Below, piece after piece: positions 27,738-36,601 of a stretch of DNA of 37,584 nucleotides. Both the position numbers and the translations under genes were made by a program. How positions within the stretch are numbered: the first letter of the stretch is position 1; each line of letters starts with the position of its first letter. The stretch spans positions 1-37,584 of the forward strand of contig JAPORR010000172.1 in assembly GCA_026710105.1 (NCBI GenBank). Direction: 5' to 3'. Below the pieces are notes generated by a model. The model was not told the origin of the DNA. It did not search any database and saw nothing but the letters and a program-made list of their open reading frames with translations. The DNA is from Alphaproteobacteria bacterium. Lineage in GTDB: Bacteria; Pseudomonadota; Alphaproteobacteria; Bin95.

Positions 27738-28505
27738 ATGCCTCGTCCGCGCCTGGCATTCGTCGCCGCCGAGACACCGGCGGCGCAGGAGGCTCGCCGT
27801 GACCTCGTCGCCGCTTATGGCGACACGTCACCGGTGGAGGCAGAAATTGTCGTCGCGCTCGGCGGCGACGGTTTCATGTTGGAGACCCTGCACGGCCTAG
27901 GCGATCATCCGCCACCGATTTACGGCATGAATCGCGGCAGCGTAGGATTTCTGATGAACGGGTTTCGCGTCGAAGGCCTGCCGGAACGGATCGAAACTGC
28001 AGAGACAGTAAGCCTCCATCCACTACTCATGGAGACACGTACGCTTGCCGGGCAGATGCGCCAAGCGCGCGCCATCAACGAAGTCTCATTGCTGCGCGAA
28101 ACGCGACAGACAGCGAAACTGCGTATCGAGATCGATGGCGTCGTGCGTATGGAGGAGTTGATGTGCGATGGCGTCATCGTGGCGACACCCGCCGGTAGCA
28201 CGGCCTACAATCTCTCGGCGCATGGGCCTATCCTGCCGCTTCGGGGGCAGTCGGTTTGCATCACGCCGATTAGCGCTTTCCGGCCGCGGCGTTGGCCCGG
28301 CGCGATTCTGCCGGACACGGTGTCCGTGCGGTTGACCGTTCTCGAAGCACGCAAACGGCCGGTGAGCGCGGTCGCCGATTTCACCGAAGTGCGCGACACG
28401 GCTGAGGTGCTGGTGCATCGAGACGAAGGAACGGCACTGCGCCTGCTTTTCGACCCCGACCGGAGCCTAGAAGAGCGCATATTGAAGGAGCAATTCCAGC
28501 CGTGA
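27738..28505 (+). CDS. nadK: NAD kinase
   Basis: Phosphorylates NAD to NADP with ATP; 255 aa. The ATP/NAD site GGDG lies at 42-45 ([14 protein letters not shown]), [13 protein letters not shown] follows at about 62-74, the NE motif is Asn114-Glu115 in INEVSL, and the beta-rich second half contains [20 protein letters not shown] and [10 protein letters not shown]. The short N-terminal part is normal for alphaproteobacterial NadK. It starts 15 bases after moaA, and its TGA shares one base with the next gene, suggesting co-transcription. Confidence 0.95.
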   Translation: MPRPRLAFVAAETPAAQEARRDLVAAYGDTSPVEAEIVVALGGDGFMLETLHGLGDHPPPIYGMNRGSVGFLMNGFRVEGLPERIETAETVSLHPLLMETRTLAGQMRQARAINEVSLLRETRQTAKLRIEIDGVVRMEELMCDGVIVATPAGSTAYNLSAHGPILPLRGQSVCITPISAFRPRRWPGAILPDTVSVRLTVLEARKRPVSAVADFTEVRDTAEVLVHRDEGTALRLLFDPDRSLEERILKEQFQP

Positions 28506-29572
28506 TGCGTGCCTTGCTCGAACTTGCGCGGAATTGGCCTCTGCTTGTCAAAACGCTCGTCATCGGTGCTGGCGGCGGTTATCTGTTCTCTCTGATACAG
28601 AGCCCGCTGCCCTGGATGTTGGGCAGCCTATTCGTCTGTACCGTCGCGGCGCTCTCGGGGATGCGTCTCTACATGCCGAACGATGTGAGGCGGGTCTGGA
28701 TGGTCGTTCTAGGCGTGATGCTCGGCGCAGCTTTTGCGCCTGATGTGCTCGACAGGCTGGCAACCTGGGGCGGTGTGTTTGCTGGCATGCTCGCCTTTAC
28801 AATCGTTGGTGCAGCGGTTGGAGCGTGGTTCTTCCACCGTATTGGCAAAATGGACCGACGGACGGCGTTCTTCTGCGCGGCACCGGGTGGTCTGGGCGAA
28901 ATGGCGTTACTAGGGCCCTCGATGGGAGCGGACGAACGCGCCATCCTGCTCTCGCATTCGACCCGCATTCTGATGGTGATGTTCATCGTGCCGCCAGCCT
29001 ACAGTCTGCTTGCCGACTATGCGCCGCCGCCAGATCTTGGGGGGGCGCGGCTCACAGACCTCAGCCTCCATGACTGGGCAGCGCTCACGGCGTCCGCCGT
29101 CATCGGCGCTGGCGCGGCGAAACTGATGCGTATTCCGGCTTGGCAGATGGTCGGCCCGATGTTGGTGAGCGCTGCCGTTCATATCGGCGGCCTGACAGAC
29201 TCCCGACCGCCGACGGAGCTTCTAGCTGCGGCCCAAGTGTTTATCGGTTGCGGTGCCGGTGCGCGTTTCGTCGGCGTCCGCCCCCGCGAGTTGGGGCGCA
29301 CAATCGCTGCCTCAGTAGTGTATTATGCGTTGTTTCTGATACTGGCTTTCTTCGTCGCCGGCCTTGTCGCGGCGTTAGGCGGTTACGATTTCAGAGCCGT
29401 CCATCTGGCCTATACGCCCGGTGGTTTCGCTGAAATGAACCTGATCGCACTGTCTCTTAATATCGATGTTGCCTTCGTAGCGACTCATCACACTGGACGG
29501 CTGTTCGTCGTCGTTATCGGCGCAGCCCTGCTGGCGCGCATGCTCTGGCCCACTGCCCGGCGGGAGGAGTAG
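28505..29572 (+). CDS. AbrB-family integral membrane protein (putative transporter)
   Basis: A polytopic membrane protein of 355 aa with about ten helices in two related halves, as in the Gram-negative AbrB duplication family (COG3180, sometimes labelled ammonia monooxygenase). Both halves carry LPWMLGS- and MVGPMLVSA-like segments, and CAAPGGLGEMALLGPSMGAD and AYTPGGFAEMNLIALSLNID are the family's paired PGG motifs. The old names are misleading: no oxygenase or DNA-binding residues are seen. Substrate unknown. GTG at 28502 is an alternative start. GC-rich despite being very hydrophobic. Its end is 12 bases from the convergent dnaE stop. Confidence 0.85.
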   Translation: MRALLELARNWPLLVKTLVIGAGGGYLFSLIQSPLPWMLGSLFVCTVAALSGMRLYMPNDVRRVWMVVLGVMLGAAFAPDVLDRLATWGGVFAGMLAFTIVGAAVGAWFFHRIGKMDRRTAFFCAAPGGLGEMALLGPSMGADERAILLSHSTRILMVMFIVPPAYSLLADYAPPPDLGGARLTDLSLHDWAALTASAVIGAGAAKLMRIPAWQMVGPMLVSAAVHIGGLTDSRPPTELLAAAQVFIGCGAGARFVGVRPRELGRTIAASVVYYALFLILAFFVAGLVAALGGYDFRAVHLAYTPGGFAEMNLIALSLNIDVAFVATHHTGRLFVVVIGAALLARMLWPTARREE

Positions 29573-29584
29573 CAGATGTCGGTG

Positions 29585-32500
29585 CTAGATCTCCTGGACC
29601 TCCTCGATATTCTGCATCGCCTTTAGTTCAGCGAGCATACCGGGCGTAACGGTGAACCGGCTGCCGAGCGACATCTGTACTTCATGCGTCCTGTCCATAT
29701 CGAACAGGATCCGCACCTCGCCGCGCCCTGTCGGTTCTCGTTGCAGCACGCTCCGGATGTGGGGCAGGGCTTCGTGATTGTCGATGAAGATACTCACGCC
29801 GCTGCCGGTCTTGCCGACCGCGGTGTCCAGCAGCTCCACACTTCTGGCAGTCAGGCGCACACCCTCCCCGTCTGGAGCAGCTTCACAGGCTAACAGCAGT
29901 AGTTTTCCGGTATCGAGCAGTGTCCTTGCAGACGCCAGAACTTCCGAGAAAAGCGTGATCTCCGATTGGCCAGAACTATCAGAAACGGAGATAAAAGCGA
30001 ACCGGTTGCCGTGCTTCGATATGCGTTCCTGACGTGACAGAAGAATGCCGGCAATATTCACCGCATTACGGCCCCGTTTCACAAGACTTGGTATTGCGCG
30101 GATCGGATCGATACGAAGACGCCGGAAATAGCTCTCATAGTCATCGAGCGGGTGGGCGGATAGATAAAAGCCCGTGGCATCGAACTCGTGCTGGAGACGT
30201 TCCATCGGCTCCCAGCCCGGGACGTTCGGCAATTCGGGGCTTGGTGCCAGATTGTCCGCGGCCTCGAATAGATTGGTCTGGTTAGTTGTGCGTTCTTCCT
30301 CCTCGACGGCCGCATGGCGTATCAAGATCTCCACGCCAGCAAATATACGCGCTCGGTCTGGTTCCAATGTGTCGAAGGCCCCGGCCTCGGCCAACCTCTC
30401 CAGGAGCCGCGAATTCAGTGCTCTCGGCCCAAGCCGCGCGGCGAAGTCGAACGGGCTCTCAAAGGGTCCGCCGGCGCCGCGCTCGCTTTCCACTGCCTCC
30501 ATAGCGGCCCTGCCGACCGACTTGATTGCGGCGAGTGCATAACGAATGGCCGCTGTGCCTTCTGGCGTCGTCTCGACTTGAAAAAGGGCACCGGAGCGCT
30601 GCACATCCGGCGGCAGCAGTGCGACACCCATCCGGTCCAGTTCGCGGAGCAAGAGCGCAAGCTTGTCGGTATTGCCGAATTCGTGAGTCATGGACGCAGC
30701 CATGAACTCAACTGGATAGTTCGCCTTCAGCCATGCTGTCTGGTAGGCGATCAGCGCATAAGCAGCAGCATGAGACTTATTGAAGCCGTAACCGGCGAAT
30801 TTGTCCACCAGGTTGAAGATTTTCTCAGCTAGTTTGCGTTCGACGCCGCGGGATACCGCGCCGTCGATAAACGTTTGTCTCTGTGCGTCCATTTCCGACT
30901 GGATTTTCTTGCCCATCGCCCGGCGCAGCAAATCAGCACCACCGAGCGTGTAACCTGACAACACCTGCGCGATCTGCATCACCTGTTCCTGATAAATGAT
31001 GATGCCGTATGTCTCCTCCAGAATCGGCTGGAGGCTCTCATGCATATAATCTATGTGTTCGCTTCCATGTTTTCTCTTGATATAGGTCGGGATATTCTCC
31101 ATCGGGCCTGGACGGTAGAGGGCGACAACGGCAATCAGGTCCTCGAACCGGGTGGGTTTCAGTTTTTTCAAGGTGTCGCGCATGCCCGCGCCCTCCATCT
31201 GGAACACGCCGACTGTGTCCCCACGCGAGAGCATTCGGAAGGTTTTTTCATCTTCTAGCGGCAGTTTCAGAAGATCGATGTCGATTCCCCGGGCGGCTAG
31301 CATCTTGCGTGTGTCTTCAAGAATCGTCAGCGTCTTGAGACCGAGGAAATCGAATTTGACAAGGCCTGCTGCCTCCGCCCATTTCATGCTGAATTGCACC
31401 GCCGGAATGTCGGAGGAGCCGCGGTCGCGGTAGAGCGGGGCGATGTGCTGCAGCGGTCGATCGGCAATGACCACGCCTGCCGCATGGGTCGAGGCGTGCC
31501 GGTAGAGGCCCTCAAGCTTCAGCGCCAAATGAATGAGCTGCTCAACGGTCTCGTCCTCGTCCCGCAAAGTCTGCAGGGTCGGCTCGTTGGCAACGGCGTC
31601 TTCCAGCCGTGGTGGATTCGCCGGGTTGTATGGCACCAGCTTGCTGATCCGGTCCACCTGGCTGAACGGCATGTTGAGCACCCGGCCGACATCGCGGAGC
31701 GCGGCACGGGCCTGCAACTTGCCGAATGTGATGATCTGCGCTACCCGATCCTCACCGTAGCGCTGCTGGACATGGGCGATTACCTCGTCGCGCCGATCCT
31801 GGCAGAAGTCGATGTCAAAATCTGGCATTGAGACACGCTCGGGGTTGAGGAAACGCTCGAACAGCAGCCCCCAGCGCAGCGGGTCCAGATCCGTGATCTG
31901 TAAGGCCCATGCCACCACGGAGCCTGCCCCCGAGCCCCGCCCGGGGCCCACTGGAATGCCCTGATCCTTCGCCCAGCGGATGAATTCAGAAACGATAAGG
32001 AAATAGCCCGGAAACTTCATGTCGACGATTACATCAAGCTCGTATTCGAGCCGCTCGCGATAGGCCGTGGCGCCGTCTTCACCTACGCTACCCGGAAAGA
32101 CATACTCGGTGAGCCTCGTCTCGAGCCCCTCGCGGGCCAGCCGGCGCAGCTCTTCCGCCTCGTCTGTGCCGGTGTCGAAGGCAGGCAAGATCGGCTCCGA
32201 CTCTGTCGGCATGAAGGCGCAGCGCTGTGCGATGATGAGCGTGTTGTCCAAGGCCTCAGGCAAGTCAGCGAACAGAGTCCGCATCTCTTCGGCCGTCTTG
32301 AAGCGGTGGTCTGGTGTTAGACGTGGACGGTCTTCCTCCTCGACCCGTCGCGAGGAGGCTATGCAAAGCAGCGCATCATGGGCTTCGTAATCGTCCGCGG
32401 ACCCGAAATGCACGTCATTGGTTGCAACCAGCGGCAGGTCGATCTCATAGGCGAGATCTATCAACGCCGCCTCCTCAGCCGAACCCCCACCGCTACCATG

Positions 32501-33031
32501 GCGCATTACCTCGACATAGAGATGGCCCGGGAACAATTCCTTCAACCGCTCCAGCAATTGGCGCGCGAGTTCCGTCCGCCCCTCCACTAGGGCGCGTCCG
32601 ACCGGCCCGTGCGGGCCACCACTCAGTGCAATTAAGCCGTCACTGTAATCCTTGAGACGGCTCCACGGCACATGCGGCGCCTCAGTTCCCGGCGTTTCCA
32701 GAAAGGAGGCGCTGACGAGCCTCAGAAGGTTGCGATAACCGATTTCGTTCTGCACCAGCAGCAGAATCGGCGCAGGCTCTTCTTCATGTCGTCTACGCTG
32801 CCGGGGCGTGTTACCGACCGTAAGCAGCGTGCCTATGACCGGCTGGACGCCGGCGCGGGCGGCATAGACCGCGAACTCCATCGCGCCGAAAAGATTGCCG
32901 GTGTCAGTGACCGCAACCGCCGGCATCCGGGATTGCCGACAGAGCGATACGAGATCATCGATCTGGACCGCTCCCTCCGACAGCGAGTAGGCGGAATGCA
33001 CACGAAGATGCACGAAATCGGCATGAGGCAT
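29585..33031 (-). CDS. dnaE: DNA polymerase III subunit alpha
   Basis: Replicative C-family polymerase, 1148 aa. The N-terminal PHP domain starts FVHLRVHSAYSLSEGAVQ. The polymerase palm has PDFDIDF at about 403-409 with two catalytic aspartates, preceded by GPGRGSGAGSVVAWAL; FDFLGLKTLTIL and ALYRPGPMENIP follow. A helix-hairpin-helix region and an OB domain (NIAGILLSRQERISKHGNRF) are near the C-terminus. A GTG at 33049 would add six residues, but GAAGGAG lies nine bases before the ATG at 33031, so I choose that start. Its neighbourhood is unusual: it usually follows lolD in alphaproteobacteria. Confidence 0.97.
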   Translation of the reverse strand: MPHADFVHLRVHSAYSLSEGAVQIDDLVSLCRQSRMPAVAVTDTGNLFGAMEFAVYAARAGVQPVIGTLLTVGNTPRQRRRHEEEPAPILLLVQNEIGYRNLLRLVSASFLETPGTEAPHVPWSRLKDYSDGLIALSGGPHGPVGRALVEGRTELARQLLERLKELFPGHLYVEVMRHGSGGGSAEEAALIDLAYEIDLPLVATNDVHFGSADDYEAHDALLCIASSRRVEEEDRPRLTPDHRFKTAEEMRTLFADLPEALDNTLIIAQRCAFMPTESEPILPAFDTGTDEAEELRRLAREGLETRLTEYVFPGSVGEDGATAYRERLEYELDVIVDMKFPGYFLIVSEFIRWAKDQGIPVGPGRGSGAGSVVAWALQITDLDPLRWGLLFERFLNPERVSMPDFDIDFCQDRRDEVIAHVQQRYGEDRVAQIITFGKLQARAALRDVGRVLNMPFSQVDRISKLVPYNPANPPRLEDAVANEPTLQTLRDEDETVEQLIHLALKLEGLYRHASTHAAGVVIADRPLQHIAPLYRDRGSSDIPAVQFSMKWAEAAGLVKFDFLGLKTLTILEDTRKMLAARGIDIDLLKLPLEDEKTFRMLSRGDTVGVFQMEGAGMRDTLKKLKPTRFEDLIAVVALYRPGPMENIPTYIKRKHGSEHIDYMHESLQPILEETYGIIIYQEQVMQIAQVLSGYTLGGADLLRRAMGKKIQSEMDAQRQTFIDGAVSRGVERKLAEKIFNLVDKFAGYGFNKSHAAAYALIAYQTAWLKANYPVEFMAASMTHEFGNTDKLALLLRELDRMGVALLPPDVQRSGALFQVETTPEGTAAIRYALAAIKSVGRAAMEAVESERGAGGPFESPFDFAARLGPRALNSRLLERLAEAGAFDTLEPDRARIFAGVEILIRHAAVEEEERTTNQTNLFEAADNLAPSPELPNVPGWEPMERLQHEFDATGFYLSAHPLDDYESYFRRLRIDPIRAIPSLVKRGRNAVNIAGILLSRQERISKHGNRFAFISVSDSSGQSEITLFSEVLASARTLLDTGKLLLLACEAAPDGEGVRLTARSVELLDTAVGKTGSGVSIFIDNHEALPHIRSVLQREPTGRGEVRILFDMDRTHEVQMSLGSRFTVTPGMLAELKAMQNIEEVQEI

Positions 33032-33363
33032 CGGTTCGCGCTCCTTCACCGTCGGAGCTTGAGATCCTAATCAGATTCGCCCGCACGGCGCGAGCGATTT
33101 ACCCACAAATACCAGGGGAATTGCTTTTGAAGATTTCGATGCCGATCTGCCGTCGCCTGCCCCCCGCTTCGGTGGGATCGATGACAGAAATTCACGCTAT
33201 GTTCGCTTCGAGAGTACGCAATGCAGGAAATGTCATGGCCGTTTCAAGGCCCTTTCGGGGTGTAGCAGACCCGTGGCCGGGCACGACGGCCCCAAAAGCG
33301 ATTGTCCTGCCACAAATATCCGAAACAAGGAGAAACTGCTTGCCCGTGACTTCGGCGGCGCCC
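33032..33363. other. Intergenic region upstream of dnaE
   Basis: Between the dnaE start and the end of the dioxygenase gene there is no convincing coding sequence. The dnaE promoter should lie here, but I see no clear -35/-10 pair. GGCGCC occurs twice, eight bases apart, around the dioxygenase stop codon at 33364 and could form a short hairpin without a T run. Confidence 0.45.
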
Positions 33364-34221
33364 TTACTCCGGCGCCTCTGTCGGGGGAGCGAGATAGGGG
33401 CAGTCCCCCTGTATCGTTACCCGGTGGCCTTTGCGCTCCTCCGGCCAATAGTCCCACATGGCATAATGTTGGAGACAACGATTGTCCCAAAAGGCGATAT
33501 CGTTGATCTCCCATTTGAAGCGCGCCTGGAATTTCGGCTGCTCAATGTGCTCGAAGAGAAAGTCTAGTAGCGCCTTGCTCTCGGCGGCTTCTAGGCCTTC
33601 AATATGTGTCGTGAAGGCGCGATTGACATAAAGCGCGCGACGCCCTGTCTCAGGATGGGTACAGACGATCGGATGCAAGGCTTCTGGATATACCCTGTCC
33701 GTGTCATCCACATTCCGGTCCCGATATCGGCCCCGGTAGACATGTTCCGATTCATGGCGGGCACTCAGTGTCGAAAGGAATGCCTGCATCGGCTCTGAAA
33801 GATTATCCCAAGCTGCATACATACTCGCAAACAGCGTATCGCCTCCGACACTAGGCAACTTGTGCAATTGCAGCATAGTGCCGAGTGGCGGCTCCTTATC
33901 GCAGGACACGTCGGTATGCCAGGCATCGCCATTCGCGATTCTCGACCCCTTGTGTGTATGAATTACAAAAATTTCCGGCTGGCCCTCGAGATGTGGCGCG
34001 GCGGGATGCAGATGCAGGCCGCCGAACCGGCGCGCAAAGGCGATCTGCTGGTCGGGCGAAAGCCATTCCTGGTTCTTGAAGAACAGCACTTGGTGGCGGA
34101 GGAAAGCCGACCGGACCTCCTTGAAGACTTCGTCTGACAGGGTCTCGCGAAGATCAACGCCGCGAACCTCCGCGCCGACCGTAGGGGTTACGCTCCTCAC
34201 ATCGATATAACGATAAGCCAT
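33364..34221 (-). CDS. TauD/TfdA family Fe(II)/2-oxoglutarate dioxygenase
   Basis: A 285-aa cupin-fold dioxygenase that couples 2-oxoglutarate decarboxylation to hydroxylation of a substrate. The metal triad is visible: His102 and Asp104 in WHTDVSC and His252 in WDNRCLQHYAMWDY; Arg267 in GHRVTIQGD fits the 2-oxoglutarate carboxylate ligand. LRHQVLFFKNQ and RFGGLHLHPAAPH in the N-terminal half are typical of the family. The substrate cannot be told from sequence; neither taurine nor phenoxyacetate use is implied. Downstream of the small barrel-protein gene on the same strand, probably one transcript. Confidence 0.92.
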   Translation of the reverse strand: MAYRYIDVRSVTPTVGAEVRGVDLRETLSDEVFKEVRSAFLRHQVLFFKNQEWLSPDQQIAFARRFGGLHLHPAAPHLEGQPEIFVIHTHKGSRIANGDAWHTDVSCDKEPPLGTMLQLHKLPSVGGDTLFASMYAAWDNLSEPMQAFLSTLSARHESEHVYRGRYRDRNVDDTDRVYPEALHPIVCTHPETGRRALYVNRAFTTHIEGLEAAESKALLDFLFEHIEQPKFQARFKWEINDIAFWDNRCLQHYAMWDYWPEERKGHRVTIQGDCPYLAPPTEAPE

Positions 34222-34246
34222 AGCCTGCTCTTCCTCTTTTGTTGGC

Positions 34247-34549
34247 TCAGTCCAGCACCTGCACGATATCGACGATGCGGCGTGTACGCACGATGCGCCC
34301 CTGCCAAACGCGGTCGACTTCGGCGATCAGAGCTGTGAGCGCGTCCGACTTTATTGCCGCCCGGGCGGCTGCTAGGTCGGTAAATTCGTAAAACGCGAGA
34401 TGGGCGCTGTCATCGCTCCAGCCGCGAAACGCCCGCACTGCACCGAATGCGGCCTTTGCATCCGACAGATGCTCCTCGGCGTACCAGCGGTCGAATGCAT
34501 CCCGATCATTCTCGGATACCTCGGCACACACCACAAGATAGGTGATCAT
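34247..34549 (-). CDS. Small dimeric alpha/beta-barrel (EthD-like) protein
   Basis: A 100-residue protein with the ferredoxin-like pattern of the dimeric alpha/beta-barrel superfamily. It starts MITYLVVCAEVS, followed by DRWYAEEHLSDAKAAFGA, which matches the FDxWYxxEHLPD signature, then AHLAFYEFTDLAAARAAI. Such proteins bind or degrade small organic compounds; the substrate here is unknown. It ends 25 bases before the TauD-family gene and is probably co-transcribed with it. Confidence 0.72.
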   Translation of the reverse strand: MITYLVVCAEVSENDRDAFDRWYAEEHLSDAKAAFGAVRAFRGWSDDSAHLAFYEFTDLAAARAAIKSDALTALIAEVDRVWQGRIVRTRRIVDIVQVLD

Positions 34550-34896
34550 CGGCTTGTCTCATTAGTAAAGAGAGCAAAAAGTCTGCGCCCCTGCGCCCCG
34601 GCTGGCAAGACTGGTATCGCTTTCAACGGGCGGGAATCAGCATAAATTCACGCCATGATCGGAAATCGTACCGCAGTCTACTGCGCCCTAGAGGCGATAG
34701 AGAAGGGGACCGCAGCTTGGGCTGGGACATGATCATCGAGAAAGTCGGGCATTGGGTCCAGGAAGAGCAGCCGGAGTCTGTATCAGTCTCGCTCCTGGCC
34801 TTTGCCGCGGACAACGGCGGTCTCCGGGCCGGGATGACAGGGCAGGGGGCTTACTGCTAGTTTTGATTGATCGCAATGTTGAGGGCATGGCTAAAG
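34550..34896. other. Divergent intergenic region before the lyase gene
   Basis: The region separates divergent genes and should carry promoters for both sides, but I cannot pick out a convincing pair. A short + strand frame from ATG at 34654 (MIGNRTAVYCALEAIEKGTAAW) stops after 25 codons. A second frame, one step shifted, continues with MIIEKVGHWVQEEQPESVSV and stops at 34860. Together they could be a frameshifted remnant of a small gene, but I recognise no family. Confidence 0.35.
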
Positions 34897-36555
34897 ATGG
34901 GCACTTCGACCGGCGCGGAGATCATGGCGCGCGAACTCAAGAAGCACGGTGTCGAATATATGTTCGGCATTGTTGGCTTTCCGGTGCAGCCGATCGCGAA
35001 AGCGGCGCAGGAGGTCGGCATCAAATATGTCGGCATGCGCAATGAGCAGGCGGCATCCTATGCGGCGCAGGCCGCCGGCTATCTGACCGGACGTCCGGGC
35101 GTGTGCCTTACGGTCTCGGGGCCGGGTGTCATCCATGCGCTCGCCGGCCTCGCCAATGCCGAGCAGAACTGTTGGCCAATGATCCTGATCGGCGGCGCCT
35201 CGCCCGTCTACCAGAACGGTATGGGCGCCTTCCAGGAGGAAAATCAGGTCCAGCTTGCCGCGCCCTATTGCAAATTCGCCCATGGGGTGGAACATGCTTG
35301 GCGGATCCCGTTCTATATTGAGAAGGCCGTGCGCACCTCGATCTACGGTCGTCCAGGACCAGTCTATCTCGACATGCCGGACGATATTATTCAGGAGACG
35401 GTCGAAGATGGTGACATCTATGAGGCCGCCCCGGTGGCCGATGCGCCTCGGATGCAGGCAATGGACGAGGATATCGAGGCGGCGCTTGATGCACTCGAAT
35501 CCGCCGAGCGCCCGCTGGTCATCGTTGGCAAGGGCATGGCTTGGTCGCGCGCCGAGGATGAAGTCCGCGCTTTCATTGAGCGCACCCAGCTCCCGTTTCT
35601 CGCCTCGCCGCTTGGCAAGGGGGTGATCGACGACAACCACCCGCTCTCCGTGGGCGCAGCACGCAGCCATGCGCTGCGCGAAGCGGATGTGATCTTCCTG
35701 ATGGGGGCCCGGCTCAACTGGATCATGCATTTCGGCAAGCCGCCGCGTTTCAACAAGAAGGTGCGTGTCCTCCAACTCGACATCTTGCCGGAAGCCATCG
35801 GCAACAATGTACCGACTGAAGTGGCGCTTGTGGGCGACGGCAAGGCAGTTGTCGGCCAGTTGAATACAGCGCTCGGCGGCCGGCAATGGTTCTACCCGGC
35901 GGATACCGAGTGGCGTCGCGCCATTGCAGAGAAGGCCGCTGGCAATGCCGAACAGATCCGCCCGATGCTCAATGACAATGCCACGCCGACCAACTATTAC
36001 CGCGCTCTCAGGGACATCAACGCCTGGGCCGGCAAGGATGCTGTAATTATCGGCGAGGGTGCTAACACTATGGATATCGGGCGCACCCAGCTTCCAAACG
36101 CCTTGCCTCGCCTGCGTCTCGACGCCGGCAGCTACGGCACGATGGGCGTCGGCATGGGCTTCGCCATCGCGGCAGCGGTCGTGCATCGAGACCGCCCAAT
36201 CATTTCGGTTTCCGGCGACTCGGCCATCGGCTTCTCCGGTATGGAGATGGAGACAGCCTGCCGTTACAAGCTGCCGGTCAAGATCGTGGTGCTGAACAAC
36301 GGCGGCATCGGGCAGGGTATCCCGGACTATCCGAAGGATCCCTTCAACAACCCAGCCGGCGTGCTCATCTACGGCGCGCGCTATGACAGGATGATGGAGG
36401 CTTTCGGCGGCTACGGGGCCTTCATCGAGGATCCCGCTGACCTGCCGGCAGCGCTTGACGCAGCGGCAGCTTTCGACGGCCCGGCGCTCGTCAATGTTTG
36501 CTTGCATCCGCAGGCTGGCCGTAAGCCGCAGCAATTCGGCTGGCTGACGACCTGA
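34897..36555 (+). CDS. 2-hydroxyacyl-CoA lyase / oxalyl-CoA decarboxylase family enzyme
   Basis: Thiamine-diphosphate enzyme, 552 aa. It has the TPP-activating Glu50 in VGMRNEQAASYAAQAAGY, GEGANTMDIGR at about 387-396, and the TPP/Mg motif beginning GDS at 440-442 and ending in NN at 467-468 (GDSAIGFSGMEMETACRY...). Segments such as SGPGVIHALAGLANAEQNCW, ARLNWIMHFGKPPR and the QAGRKPQQFGWLT tail are closer to human HACL1-type lyases than to E. coli oxalyl-CoA decarboxylase, so cleavage of a 2-hydroxyacyl-CoA to an aldehyde and formyl-CoA is the likelier activity. Start ATG at 34897 fits the family; earlier in-frame TTG and ATG codons exist. Confidence 0.88.
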   Translation: MGTSTGAEIMARELKKHGVEYMFGIVGFPVQPIAKAAQEVGIKYVGMRNEQAASYAAQAAGYLTGRPGVCLTVSGPGVIHALAGLANAEQNCWPMILIGGASPVYQNGMGAFQEENQVQLAAPYCKFAHGVEHAWRIPFYIEKAVRTSIYGRPGPVYLDMPDDIIQETVEDGDIYEAAPVADAPRMQAMDEDIEAALDALESAERPLVIVGKGMAWSRAEDEVRAFIERTQLPFLASPLGKGVIDDNHPLSVGAARSHALREADVIFLMGARLNWIMHFGKPPRFNKKVRVLQLDILPEAIGNNVPTEVALVGDGKAVVGQLNTALGGRQWFYPADTEWRRAIAEKAAGNAEQIRPMLNDNATPTNYYRALRDINAWAGKDAVIIGEGANTMDIGRTQLPNALPRLRLDAGSYGTMGVGMGFAIAAAVVHRDRPIISVSGDSAIGFSGMEMETACRYKLPVKIVVLNNGGIGQGIPDYPKDPFNNPAGVLIYGARYDRMMEAFGGYGAFIEDPADLPAALDAAAAFDGPALVNVCLHPQAGRKPQQFGWLTT

Positions 36556-36601
36556 CGCAAGCTCCGGCGGTGGCGCGCGCTGTCGTTGGAGCGCGGCTGG
36601 C

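Noticed and set aside
28505-29572. Calling the AbrB-family protein a transcription regulator or ammonia monooxygenase
   Set aside because: It is a ten-helix membrane protein with duplicated PGG motifs; neither a DNA-binding domain nor oxygenase residues are visible.
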